Below, piece after piece: positions 36,695 to 50,400 of a DNA stretch of 64,000 nt. Position 1 is the stretch's first letter, and each line of letters opens with the position of its first letter. The notes beneath the pieces are model-generated. The model was not told where the DNA came from. It made no database searches and was given only the letters and a program-made list of their open reading frames with translations. Origin of the DNA: Lingula anatina (Eukaryota > Brachiopoda > Lingulata > Lingulida > Lingulidae); NCBI RefSeq assembly GCF_001039355.2, contig NW_019775292.1, forward strand, positions 244,331-308,330, written 5' to 3'. The position numbers were made by a program, and so were the translations under genes.

Positions 36695-38444
36695 GATGCA
36701 CATGTGCAAACACATGCACATATACCCTAAGCATGTTTATGTGCAGAGTGTTCTTGATAACATCATTATGATGACATATCAGGTGATGTTAAATCAGGTG
36801 ATGATATCAGATTATATCACATAACATAAATAAAATAAATAAGTGAAAATAACGTGTCCTGTCTGAATGCATTAATTCTCCAGATAATAAAATAAAAATA
36901 TCAAAGGAAAGTGATTCTTCATTTTTTGCCACTGTGACTAATAACAAACAGTTACTAGTATACACCTACTTAAAAAGGTTTTTAAATTGCAGTTTGAAGT
37001 GACATTCTAGTGGAAAATCATGTAAAATTTTGCTGATGTATAACAAAGAAGTGGAGAAACTAATTTTTTCATTATCCTGTCTAAATCTAAAGGCCTAGTG
37101 AATGTTGAGGACAAATTGTCATCATTTGGGCTGGTTCAGTTATAACTTTTGCATGAAAGTGACTATACTTAAATACTACCTGTCAGTCATATACCCCATT
37201 TATCTATGGCGTGGGTGGTCTCTGTACAGGTAAAACAGGCTTATACATGCATAATTACATGTAATAGTATGCAAATTACAGGAGTGCATAGCACAGGTTC
37301 ATTTAGCATACAATTCGTGATCAGTGATTTGTGTCCGACTCCTGACTGGGCTCAGGTGCAAATGATGTGAAGTGAGTGGTGGCTAAAGGCATTTAAACAT
37401 AATGTGCCTGTCAGCTGCTTACACCTGGGCTTAACTACAGAAATAAGTTTAGGATTTAATTTACCCTGTGATATAAACATACATAATATAGGACAAGACC
37501 AGGTTGGTGTGTGCATGCTTGTGTATGTGTGTAAAGACAATATTCCTGGGCCAAATAGTGGAAATGTTGATTAACCTTCTTTTTATGCTGGTATTTGCTG
37601 CACATCAAAATTGATTTTGCCCAGAGATATAAAGGTAGTAGAATGAAAGCTTTCTTTATGCATTTAAAAGATGTGAAAAGTGATCTGTATTACATGAGTA
37701 AATAGACATTTTAAGGTTTGTTAACTTCTAGCATAGACTCTGTAGTTACAGAAAAGTTGTGTCAATACAATTTGTCATTAAACCCCCATGCATCTTGTCT
37801 ATTCCCAGAGAAAAAAAACGTCAAAATCAATATCTCTGGAATAGTAATTGCTCATAATCAAACCTCACTCAGGAGCCCTTAAGATATCTTTACAGTAGAA
37901 CTTTTTCCTCCCTGATAAAGAAATGCAATTGCTTTCTCTTTTGAAAGCTTGCCACTTCAGAGGCATTTTGTGGAGTTGCTTATATTACTTATAATATACT
38001 AAAGTCACCAGTAGGATTAATATGCTGAATATATTTCTATTGATATCTAGATGTCTCTGAAGTTGGATTGATCCAATCAGTTTTGATTGCCGTTTTTGTC
38101 ATAAGCGCCACATGCAGCAACTGTGGAGTTTATCTGCAGTATTGTCTGTGGACAGGGCTGTATTTGTGTGATCAATACATTATACCGTGTGTGTGTGTGT
38201 GTGTGGGAGGTGGGAACATTAAGACAGACTACACATAATCAGGCTCTGAAGCACAGCTTATTAACGTGCTTGATATTTTTTTACAGCACGAAGAGCACTT
38301 GATCGAAGGACTCAAGCTTCAAAATGGGACTAAGATTTATGGACTAGTTGAATGAGTGGAACCTTTCAAATCTGTAACAACCCAACCACCTGATATTGAA
38401 ATATTTGATTGTTATTTTTAGCTGTGCTGGCTACCACATAGAGG

Positions 38445-41400
38445 ATGAACCTGGACCAGTTTCTTCCTGGGAGTCCTAGTCTACCCAGTCCTACCATGGC
38501 CTTCAGTAGTCTCTTCCGGAAAGCATCCAGTCTGCTGGGTTTGACCTCCCCGGACAGCCTCCACCCCCCTCCCCTGGACGGCGAGATTATATATTGTAAG
38601 AACAACGTGTGTGTCCATCCTCCAGCCTCCATTGGGGCAGATAAGAAACCGATTCCAGGCTACCTGTCCATACGCTGTCAGGGGGACGAGGTGAGAGTGA
38701 CAAAGCACTGGCGTTTAGATGTGGAATATGTGCTGTTGTATGTGTGTTAATTATTGGTAAAATCCCAGTGCAGTTCAGTTCTCATTCTAGGCAGTTAGAA
38801 ATGGTTTAAACCTTCCTCTGTTTCATTAGTGAAATAAATTACATTAATGAATTAACTGCAAAAATTCCTCAATACCTGGACTATTCACATGTTGCTGCTA
38901 TGAGTTTCTGTTTTTAGGTTGCTTGGTTTCAGGTATTAGAATTGACCATTTGATTTCTTTTTACAAAAGTTTGAAACTGCAATATCCTTTTTTCAGTGTT
39001 TTTAATGCGTATTTACAGGCAAATTGAATCGGCAGGCTCATAATATACATGTATCTCTATCTAGAATGTATTACCAAGAATGTTCAACCAAAAGGGCCAA
39101 AATCAGCATGGAAAAATGCCCCTAAAGTGGATTCATTCTCAGTTGTAAGGTTGGTTTTTCATTACTGTAAACTCCTAAAGACTTTTTCTTTCCATAGAAG
39201 TGTGATTTCACATCTTTTCAATCTAAATCAGCATGAAAGTGACGTTTGAAAACGGCTCTAAAACACATCTTCTTTAAGTACTTCTTTAAGTACTCAAATG
39301 TGCGGAGACCATGCAAGCCAATTACAAGCTATAAATACAATACAATCAGAGCTTGCAGCATGACGGCACTCGCTTGCTAGACCTATGAATGTGCATGCAT
39401 CCAGTTTGCAGCGAAAGCACAGTGTCTATTTATAGCCACTATTATTGGCTTCCGTGATCTACAGACATTTGAGCACCTATAGCTGGGGCTAGAATTTGCG
39501 TTTTAAAGCTGTTTTCAAGCATCCATTTTGTGCTGATTTATGTGTGAAACAATGTTGAAATGCAGTTCTATAAAAAGGTAAAACCTTCAGGAGTTTTCAG
39601 GTACCAGAAACGAAGCTTAAATCTGGGAATAAATTGACTTTAGGGGTCATTTTTCCATGTTGATCATGGCCATTTATGTCAAACATTTTTGGTAATACAT
39701 TCTTGTTTCAATGTATAGACACCCCAATGCTTTTCACACAGTTTTGCTGTGGGTTATCCAATAATGTCTTTAAGTTAGTGAAGCTCATTTAAGTATCTAT
39801 TGAATGGCCTGAGTTTTCTTAGAAAGAAATTGTATCCCTGGAGACAGTAGGCATGATGTAAATATTGATTGAGGTGGAGATGCTGTGCTTAGGGTCAGTT
39901 CATATTTCTTTATAACAGGAATTGATATTTGCCTGGGTGGATTCTTCTACCTTATTAAACACTAGGAAGGAAGAGAGTGGTGGAATAGAAGAGAGAGAGA
40001 GAGAGAGAGAGATTTGAACTAAAATGATGAAAATTTTGCTTACCGAGAGGTTGACTTCTTCAATTTTCTGTTGCTCATCTCCCTTGCCAGTCACTTATTC
40101 AGCTAACGCATCAAATAACTTCAGTGCACTGTCTGTCATCATTTATAAATCATTTTTGTTTTTCATTATAACAAATGCAACAGTTTCCTTTCTCTAATGA
40201 ACAATATATGATAGTAAACAGAATTTAGCATAGATGAAGGAAATCCTGGTGGGAGTTTCACTTTATTATTGCTTGTCTTATTAACCGCCATGGCAACTGC
40301 ACGTTGTCAGTTCAATGATATTGACCATGGGAAGGTAATGGGTTTATAAAGCAGCTTATCCTGGTTATTCAAACAGATCAAGGTATTTGAGACACCTCCA
40401 GGGCACCTGTCTAAGTGCCCTGATGTTTGACCATAAAACTATAAAACAATAAACTCGAGATTATAGTAAACAGAGAAAGGATATAGGTTTCTTTGTCAAG
40501 TGGTTAAGTATCCATTTACTTAGCTTTCTTTGTGTTGGCTGGAAATATTTTTGACTTGTTGATTTCCATTTTGAGTATGTGTAGATTCTACAATAGTCAT
40601 ATACAATAGTCATATGAGTTGAAAGTGTTGATGTTGGCCAAACTGGTGAAGACATAATGACATTATTGAATAAACCATTGTGTTCCTAACACAAATTTGA
40701 TTAAATTTGTATTCTGCAGGGTCTTCCAATTTAGTAGTAGAAGTAGGCATCAGTTACCCAGTCCCATAATGAAATAAGCTAGCCCTTCTGCATAACTCTT
40801 ATTATTATATTAACTTTCCCCTACAGATAAAAAATTTACCCTTTCTCTTAAGTTAATCATGGATTTAGTGAAAACTAGATATATTGTTTAACATAAGGTT
40901 TATACTTGTGTGAATTGAATATTTTATATTTAATACCATTTATAAGAGGATATGAAATTACTTGATGATTTCTTAATTTATTATTTTATGGTAGTTAAAG
41001 TCAGGATGAGTGAAGGAAATTGAGTTAAAATCAAATGAATAATGATGCTTTATGAACAATATCACTTAGTGTTGTATCAGTTTTAGAAATATCATTGAAA
41101 TAATTTGCCTTAAAAGATAACTCAAATTCTGATTTATTATAAAAAGAATTAGAAAACTGATAACTCTGCTGGTTTTGTTTTACTGCAGCACCTTGGCTCC
41201 ACACTCATATTGACCTGGATACCAAATTCTACCCTGAAAAAAAATCCAAGGAGTATACAGAATAGTCCATCACGACCTGGTGCTAGTCCTCGTATTAGTC
41301 CCCGGCGTGCCAAAAAACAAGAATTCACAGCATCAGCTTTGTCCTCACCCAGTAGTGAAGAAGCCAGTGGGAGTCAGGAAAGGAAATCCTCAAGTTATGG

Positions 41401-44400
41401 TGACAGAAACCATGGTGAAAAGGGTTGCCATGACCACAAGGCAAATGATAATATCAGTCTTTGCTCAGACATATCTACAGGAGAGCAAAGCAGAGATGCT
41501 CAAAAGCCCAAGCTCAGCACTAGTCTCAAATCTCAAGCTGATTCTGGTATTGGATCTGATGATATTATCAGCCATGTTCAAGGTTCTAAACAAACACAGT
41601 CATCTGCTTCCAAATTTTCCGAAGGTGCAGAGGAAGATGTGAGTTTCTCTTCAGAGAGTGCTAGTGACAGTCTATCTGCTGGTGCAAAACTAAAAGCGCT
41701 GATCAATAAAGATGTCCCCTCAAAGCCAAAACCTTCCCAAGCAAGTTCCTCAGATTCCCATGAGAATGTCAAAGAACGCACTAGCTCTACGGTATCCATA
41801 GAAATGGACGGTGATAAACTGGTTGTTGTTACAGAAGAAGTTGAAGACAATGTGATAATTGAAAGCAGTTCAACAAGCCATGATTTAGAAAAAGCAGAGA
41901 CTGGCCAGAATACAGATGTTGATACCCAGAGTTTGAGTTCAGACTCCACTAATCCTAGTCCCAGTGGGGAGCATTATCAATCAATGATAAATGAAATAGC
42001 ATCCAAGAACCTTGAACCCCCTAATGAATCTGCACTGGAAACTGTTGAAGAATCCACAGCTGAAGAAAATGGCCAGAAGGAAGAGGAAATGGACAGAAAA
42101 GCAAAAATGAAATCAGACATGGTGCTAGATTTACAGACAGTGGAGTCAGAGTATCAGCCCCCTGATATCAATATTACTACCATTCCTCGATCCTCTTCCT
42201 CCTCCTCTTCCACCACTACCTCCGGCCCTGATTCTAGACCTCCCACACCCTACGACTCAGACATAGATTCCTCACATAGCACACCTTCAGCAGACATGAA
42301 GTACCCACCTGTCATGGAGGGCAACCCTGAATCTTTTGCAGTCTCGTATAATTTAACGTTTCCTGAGAATTCTGTCACCTATACCAAGGCAGACAGCACC
42401 AAGAGTCCAGTGGCAGCTAAGAGTATCAGAGACCAGATGTGTGGGGTATTCTCTGTAGATTTAGGTGAGATATTGGGCTTATTCACAAAAGTTTAAATTT
42501 ATTTCTACTGTATATAATAATTCTGAAAGTTAGTCAAGCTATAGGTCACAACATTTTCTACTAGGTGTCACTGGTTTAAACTTTCCCAAATGATTTGTAA
42601 TCCTGTATAGATGAGTTTGCTTATACTGCTAGGTGCTGCCTTTGAAATACCCCTGCACAATGCTCTAGATATTTAATAATATACTCATATATTTTTGTAC
42701 AAAATACAGCTCAATTGCACAAAAATCATTCACTGAAATCTGTAGTACTTTACCTGAATAAAAGTGTATGTTATAATCAGCTTTAAGAAAAAATAAAACT
42801 GAAAGGATATCATTATACAAAAAAATCATGGATTTCAAAGGAAAAAAATTAATTTTGTTTGCAAAACTCCAGGTCAGATGCGGTCTTTACGTCTGTTTTA
42901 CAATGAGGACACGTGCACCAGTGGTCAGTTTGTGATAGCCAGTAGAGAGAGCCAGTACAAGATCCTCCACTTCCATCATGGAGGTCTGGACAAACTGGCT
43001 GAAGTTCTGGAAGACTGGAATCTTTTCAGAGAGAAGAAAGACAAGGTATATGTAACATTAAAATGGTATTGTCATGGATTCATTCTGGTTTCCTCCCTTT
43101 TGTGCTTTAAAGAGCATGAAGAAAGGTGCTAGGTCTTGTATGAAATTATCAGATATGTGGGAAATTATTGATTTCTTTGAACAAAAGATTGGTTAAGGGA
43201 TAATAACTCTTCGTATGAGATCTATATTTCACAATAAAAACATTGTGAACAACTCATAGAAATATAATATATTCTGTTGTACCACAAAAACGGCAGTTAT
43301 AGCTATTATTCTGATATCTGACCTTGTCTTTAGACCGCATGATTTTCATTGATGGCTATACTCTGTTATAATCTCTTAAGAGATTATAACAAAAAAACAA
43401 ACTTTTTATAAAAAAAACAGGGACTAATTTTGAATGTAAAACCATTGGTAAGTATGGGAAAATTGCTGTTTACTCTAGGAAAATTCATTTTTTGGCCAAA
43501 ACGAAGAGTTATTATCCCTTTAATATTAGGTAACTTAGCATTGGGTGTCATTAGGGAATACTGCAGGTCAAGGTCTCACTTAAATTGATCAAGTTAAGTC
43601 TTGCAGTACTTAAAATGATGTATAAAAGTGAATAAGTGAAAGATATTAAAACTGTAAGATTAAAGTGCAACATTTATCCTTTTTTGATAAAAATGAAAAA
43701 AAAAAAATCTGCCAGTTATATTGCCGCAGAGTGAAGTAAATAAGCAGAATGAAATAATGTCTGAAATAAGATGAATATAAATAAAACGATAAAAAATACT
43801 TAATGCTTAAGGTGACAAAGAAAATATTTTGCCTTCCAGGGTAAGAAGGATGTCTATGGTCAGATCAAGCAGTTCTCTGTGATGAGACCAGAGCTGGACA
43901 CTGAGGAGTGTCACCCAGAGGAGGGCGTATACGGAGTGCTGAATGAAGACACCTGGAAACAACACATGGCAGAGGCCGGTCAGATTGTGGATGACTACCA
44001 GCTTAGGAAGGTCAGGCATAACAAGCAGACCAGCACTCTGACCATTTTGACCATCTTTGACCCTTTTCACACAGTGGTCAAGTTTTTTTTTTTTTTTTTT
44101 TTTGTAGTAGTAGTAGTAGTAGTAGTAGTTGTTGTTGTGCTGTGATGGAGGTGGAGAGTGTTTATTCTTTTTCACAAGCTCTAATGTACCAATCAAAATT
44201 AATCGGTTAACTGGCCAAGTCAATCACAGGAACTCCATTGAGTGGACTCTATGACGTTATAGCCAGGCTTCGGTTGTCAGTCTCTCAAACAGTGCCATAC
44301 AGAAAGCTGTACTTCTCTATGTAAAATGGACCTTACATAGTCATATTGTTCATAGTTCCTTATCCAGATAAAAAATAACAAGCTGCACCAAACAAATTTT

Positions 44401-47400
44401 CTAAGTTGTAAACTTGGCCGTATCTTTGGTTAATTTTGGTTATGACTTTTGGTCAATTATGTCATTTAATTTCTACAAAATTTTGATTTCTCTGAACCTG
44501 TCATAATGTGAAGTGATTATGACATAATAGCATCTGATATTTATTCTAGGTAATATTCTTTGGAGGCCTTGACCCAGCACTGCGCCATGAAGCCTGGCCA
44601 TTCCTGCTCCAGTTTTATCCTTTTGATTCCACTTTCGATGAGCGGGAACACATCAGAAATGACAAGTACATAGAATACCAGGGAATCAGGAAGAAAAGGT
44701 AGTCATTGTGCTCAAGTTATTCATTGCACTAGATAGGTCTTTGCTCAAGAATTTCTTCTTTTTTGTTAAAAACACTAACACACACACGCATGCATGCACA
44801 CACACATGCATACATTCATACACACGTTCACATTTATAATCCTTGACAAATGAACTATAAAACTATCCTGGCATCAATATTCCAGAGAGTCAATGACCCC
44901 TGCTGAGCAGGAGCAGTTCTGGCGAGGTGTTCAGTGTACTGTAGAGAAAGATGTGGTGAGAACTGATCGCAGCAATCCATACTTCATGGGAGAAGATAAT
45001 CCCAACATTGATGTCTTGAAGTAAGAAAATAGTGCAGCATGCATAAATTAAAATGCACTTTTATTTCTATCATATTCTTTCATATATATTGTGAGCCTAG
45101 GCTTTTTTTAAATTAGCTGAATTTGGCACCTGAGGCTATTGATGAAATAATAAAGATGTTCAGCTTAATTCTTCAACAGTTTATCCTCCAGTTGTTAAAA
45201 CCTTGTTTAGAGAGGTTAGGCAATTCTTTATTGGTGCTTGGAATATGACACGCCCCTTTTTCACAGTAAGTCTATTGTCAGTGAGCTAGAATTTCTTTGT
45301 GATGCACATTTAGTTCAATATATCTTAGCAGGCTTTGGCTGGCAGATTCTGATTTTAGACAGCTGAAGATTATAGGCTTTAATTTTGTTAAACAATTAAA
45401 GACCTTGTTTGTATTCACCACAGTTCTTCAAATTATCTTTAACACGGAACAAGCAGCAATGGTTAATATTGTTCAAATTGTTGAAGTGTTTAAAGTCTCT
45501 CACACTGAAAACTCATCTCCGCAGATCTATCCTCCTGAACTATGCTGTCCAGCACCCTAAGATGGGCTACACCCAGGGCATGTCTGACTTGCTAGCCCCA
45601 GTGTTGGCTGAGGTCCAACATGAGGCAGACGCCTACTGGTGCTTTGAGGGACTGATGCAGAAGACAATATTTGTCAGCTCGCCAAAAGATGTCGACATGG
45701 ATAAACAACTGGTAAGTTTTAACTAAATCAGAATGCATGCTGTAGTCTGTTGCATAACCAAATGCATAAATATTTTTCATCTTTTGGCTATGTTTTCACT
45801 CCACTAAATGTCTAGATGTGGATAAAGCATATCTGTTTGATTCTATTTCTGGTCTGCAGTATATCTTCTTTGTGAAACAAGTGTGTAGACATAATGCATT
45901 TGTATGAATTTTACGCATCAGCAGGATCAATTCCTTTGTTTTAAAGTGTAATTCTATAATAATACATATCAAACAAAATAATTAATCATTTCATAACAAA
46001 GATAGCATTGCTCATGGTCCAGGCTCAGAAATAATCTGCAGTGCTAAGTGTAGATCTATAAGTGTGTATGTGTTACAGGAGTACCTCCGTGAACTGCTAA
46101 GATTAATGCAGCCCAAGTTTTACCACCACCTGAGGACAGTCCAGGATGGCATGGAACTACTGTTTTGCCACAGGTAAATTTAATATGGCTTGTTTATAAA
46201 ATAGTATTAAGGCAGTGTTTTTTTTTTCTTTTATCTTGATAGCCCCATTCTCTAGATTGAAGTTGAAATATTTACAGCATTTTCAATAGTAGCTGTTAAT
46301 TGTGGAAAAAATTACTACTTCAATTAGCATAATATGGCTAATAAAATACTTCTGTGTATAAAAGTGATAAGAATTTAAGTCATAACAATTGTAATTGCCT
46401 AAAGGATGATACGTTACTGTTCTGCTACAGATAAATATGATACTTTTTGTCAGAAAATGTTTGAAGAGATTTCTAGTTTGACTATTGTGATTGTCTTAAC
46501 ACAGCTTGGTAGCACTATGGCATTCATAGTGTTACCAAGCTGTGTTAAGACAATCACAATAGTCAAACTAGAAATCTCTTCATATGCTTTGTATTTGCTA
46601 CTTGCATAAGTGATGAAAAATTAAGTTTAAAAAAAAGAGAAAAAAAGAGATAAATAATAACATCTAGAATTTTATTTTTATTTTGTATGTACATTAATGG
46701 GTATACTGAATATTTTTAGAGATTCTTTTTGGACAAAATGATATGCTTCAAATAGCTTAAGTCAATATTTAGGCATTGCACCACTCTATGGAATATTTAA
46801 TAAATAGGATGGACTAAACAGAAGGTTTAGGGACCAAAGTCAAACACATAAAGGAGGAACTTCTCCATCTGCTATCATTTTATGTGTTTGATATACAATG
46901 ATCTGATGTGTCTCAGGGCAAATACTGATTTAAAATTTATCCATTTTAGCTGTGTGTAATGTTTCTGCCAGCATTAATCCTCATACAAAAACAGACTTTG
47001 ATTTTTTCAAGTTAAGTTCTGTTGTAGAGATAGCTTGCAGCATGTGAATCTCTGATCCAGAATGTGATCTGCTCTTCTCATTATTGATGGGAAGGTTTTT
47101 CTGTACCTTGCAAATGTAGAATAATTTTTGGTAGCCATCTTGGAACTTTGGCACCCTCAGAGCGTAGATGATGGGATTACACACACTGTTCATGTAGCCC
47201 AGCCAGTAGCCCTGGAAAAGAAGAAACAAATGTTGTAGGAATTTACGAATATATTTTATGGTAACTGTTTTTATTTTACATTGGAAAGTGAGCCGCAATA
47301 TAAGATCCACCTTTCATAGGGTGTAGACAAATAGGATAATAGAGATATCTTGTAAATTACTTTTTTCTCCAAATTTCAGTTTTAATAAAATAACTTGCAA

Positions 47401-50400
47401 CATTAACTTTTTGGTTGTCAAGTCAAATCACACATTCATTCACATTGATTTTCTATAATATTTGAATTATAATTCTTTCTCTTCTTTCAATATTTAATTT
47501 ATAAAATAGAAATTTAATAAACAGACTAACTTTGTGAGAACAAGTAAATCCCATCTTACCAGAGCGTGCAACTCATGCGGAATGGTTGTCTTGTCTTCCA
47601 CAGCCGAGGCAAAGATACAGTAGACCATGAATGGGGTCCAGCAGACAAAGAACACGATAATCATGATCAGTAAAGTCACTGTCATTTGTTTCTCCTGACT
47701 TACAATCACATCATGGTCCTGGGTTGTGTTGGCTTTCATCCTGGACAGATGGGCCCTGATCTGGATAAATATACTGATGTATGAGCCCACCATCACTATG
47801 ATGGGTACAAAATAACAGCTGAAGATGATGATGAATGCATATGCATGTTCTGGGGCCTCTGTAGGGTAGTTTGGCCCACACTGGGTGGCACCAGGTTTGA
47901 ATGTAAAGTCTGAGAGCCAGAAGGCCCCCATGGAAGATGCAATCAGGCCCCAGATCCAAGGGGCCGCTATCATGTACCCCACCCGAGTCTTAGTCAACAT
48001 CTTGCTCATTGGATGGGTGATGGTGATATACTTGAATACTGCTATGTACATCAGCGTGTGGACGGAGACGGTGAGGAAGAACACTACAGTGAATCCATTG
48101 AGAACACAAAGAGTGTCCCCAAACACCCATTCCCCCTCGATGACAGTGATGAGAGCCATAGGCATGTCGACAATGGCTACCAGTAGGTCTGCTACAGCTA
48201 GGTTAGCAATGAATGCATTGGTCTTAGTCTGCATATGTTTATTTTTGATAATGACTGTTAGAACCAGGATGTTCCCGGTGAACGTCAGGGCAATAAAAAT
48301 TGCCATTGAAATACACAGTATTACCTTGGAGGGAGTGTCCCAGTATGAAATAACATCGGGAATCGGTCCAACGTCTCCATCGAGACATTTGTTTCTCCAC
48401 TGAACACCAGACAAAGCAGACATATTGTGTTCTCTTTGTTGGCAATCTGGTGAATTGAAAGCTTGTGCTGAAGCAGACATGTTATACCGCTTGAGGATAA
48501 AATCTTTTACAAAAAATTTAATATTTTATCTTAAATCCTCAGGGTCATCCTGAAGCGCTAGCATCTTGATATATGGCATATATGCTTGGTATTTCCTCAG
48601 GAAAGTTTCTCTTTCATTTAGTGTTGTCAGATATCTGTTACAGCTGGCAGTATGTTGGCTTGGTAAAAAGCAGTTAATGTCACTTCCTTTACCTGCAAAC
48701 AAACACAAGTTATTGATATTTGTTTGGTCTTTAATATGTATATATTAAATACATATTAGAGATAAGCGATTATATACAAATCAAATATGGTAAATTAGAG
48801 ATAAAATTCTAATAATCTTATGGAAATTTTGATACTGTACAGACTGACCAACTTCATCAAGAGGCAGGCTTGACTTACCTAAGTTAGTACCTAAATGTTA
48901 AATGTTGTCACAGGCTGCTGATTCTTCTGATCAAATACTAGATTACTACTAAATTAGCTAATTACAAAAGCTTGTGAGCAGGCACTAGGGAATTTAGATG
49001 AACTTTTTACATAACTGATTTCATCAACTAGTCACAAAGGCAACTGGGAAAGCCAAGTATGGTTTCTACAGATTCTATACAAGGGCATTTATAGATAATT
49101 GTTATAGCAATTTAAACATTGCTCTTTGCCTTCTTGTTAATGACCATTTAGCATGATAAAGCTTGCAGTAAGTGACATGTGTTGAGGTCCTGTGAACACT
49201 TCATCAGATCAAGTTCCATGCCTTAAAAACAGCTGCTCTTTTTACATTAAATAAATATTGTATAGCTGTCAGCAGCAGTTTTTTTTTAAATACCAATATT
49301 GGTATGAATGTTGTTTAGAATAAATTATGAAAAATGGTATCCACCTATGGTTGCTTTGTGGAAAAATCAGAAATTTATGTCTGGTAATACTGTTTTTGAA
49401 CAGAGTCAATAAAAATGTATATCATAGTTCAAGGGAACCCAATTAATCTCGGCAAAGATATCATGAATATGTTTTAGATCTGCTGATGAGGGTGTATTAA
49501 CTGGGTTCTATTAACCAGTCATGGCCATATATCCAGTATATTCTTACCTGAACTGGAAAAACCCACAAACACACAGGCCTGTAGCGAACAATTTTAAAGG
49601 GGGGGGGGGGTATTTTTTTTTTTTTAGACAATTTGGACCTTTTTTATCCCCTTCATTGACCTAACCTAAGAAATACCAAAGAATGTAGATCAAATTTTGA
49701 TTCAGAGTGGACCATATCTGACAAAAATGACAGTTCTTTTGAACCCCCTCCAACTGAACCCCTTGGGCACAGCATTTGTGTAAAATGTATGATACACCAG
49801 ACAGACACACTGTATAAATGATCTGACAATGTGTATATAAATGTATATACATACGTGAGGTGGTATTTGTAGTGGCAAGATTTAATATTAAACACCAGCA
49901 ACTAAACTCCTGTATCACAGGTAAGAACATACCTGTAGACTTGAACTTAATTTAATTTGAATAAACTCACCTTGATACATGAAGTGGAATGAATTTGATC
50001 CATCAAGATCCACTTCTTGATGTTTTGACTGTAGTGTACTATGCCCGCAGTGTATTTATGTCAGTGAGAGAGAACAGAGGTCATTTTACCATGACTAAAG
50101 CACAGCTCACTCACCTGTATTATTTACCTCATATGTCCTTCACCGCTTATTTCACCTGCATAACTTATTTAGATGTTTTAAAAGGCCACCTAAATAAATA
50201 AATGAATCAGCAGAGCAAAATCATTAAATCAGAATATGTGGTGTTGTACCCTTTACTTTGATAAGGTTTCTGTCAGTATATGTCTAATCAGGACCTTTTC
50301 TCTAAAGTCTTGGAAAAAAGACAATCTATTTTCATGCGAATACGGAAGTATGTCACTTCCTGTACTGAGTAGCTTCATCCAGTTCATTTGACCACTTGAG

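Larger units (their letters stand above)
33509..38421 (+). other. Probable first intron of TBC1D16
   Basis: Five kilobases without a supported exon, AT-rich. It contains a (TTTA)n run near 35785-35823, a long (CA)n run at 36635-36691, a (GT)n run near 38187-38206 and CCATG tandem repeats near 36340. A slightly GC-richer patch at 35500-35690 could be an old repeat but has no clear ends. Confidence 0.4.

Noticed and set aside
41578-41949. Minus-strand ORF opposite TBC1D16 exon 2
   Set aside because: Shadow of a Ser/Glu-rich exon in which stops are rare on the other strand.
47885-48403. 172-codon plus-strand ORF opposite the GPCR
   Set aside because: Shadow of the receptor coding strand; no known domain.
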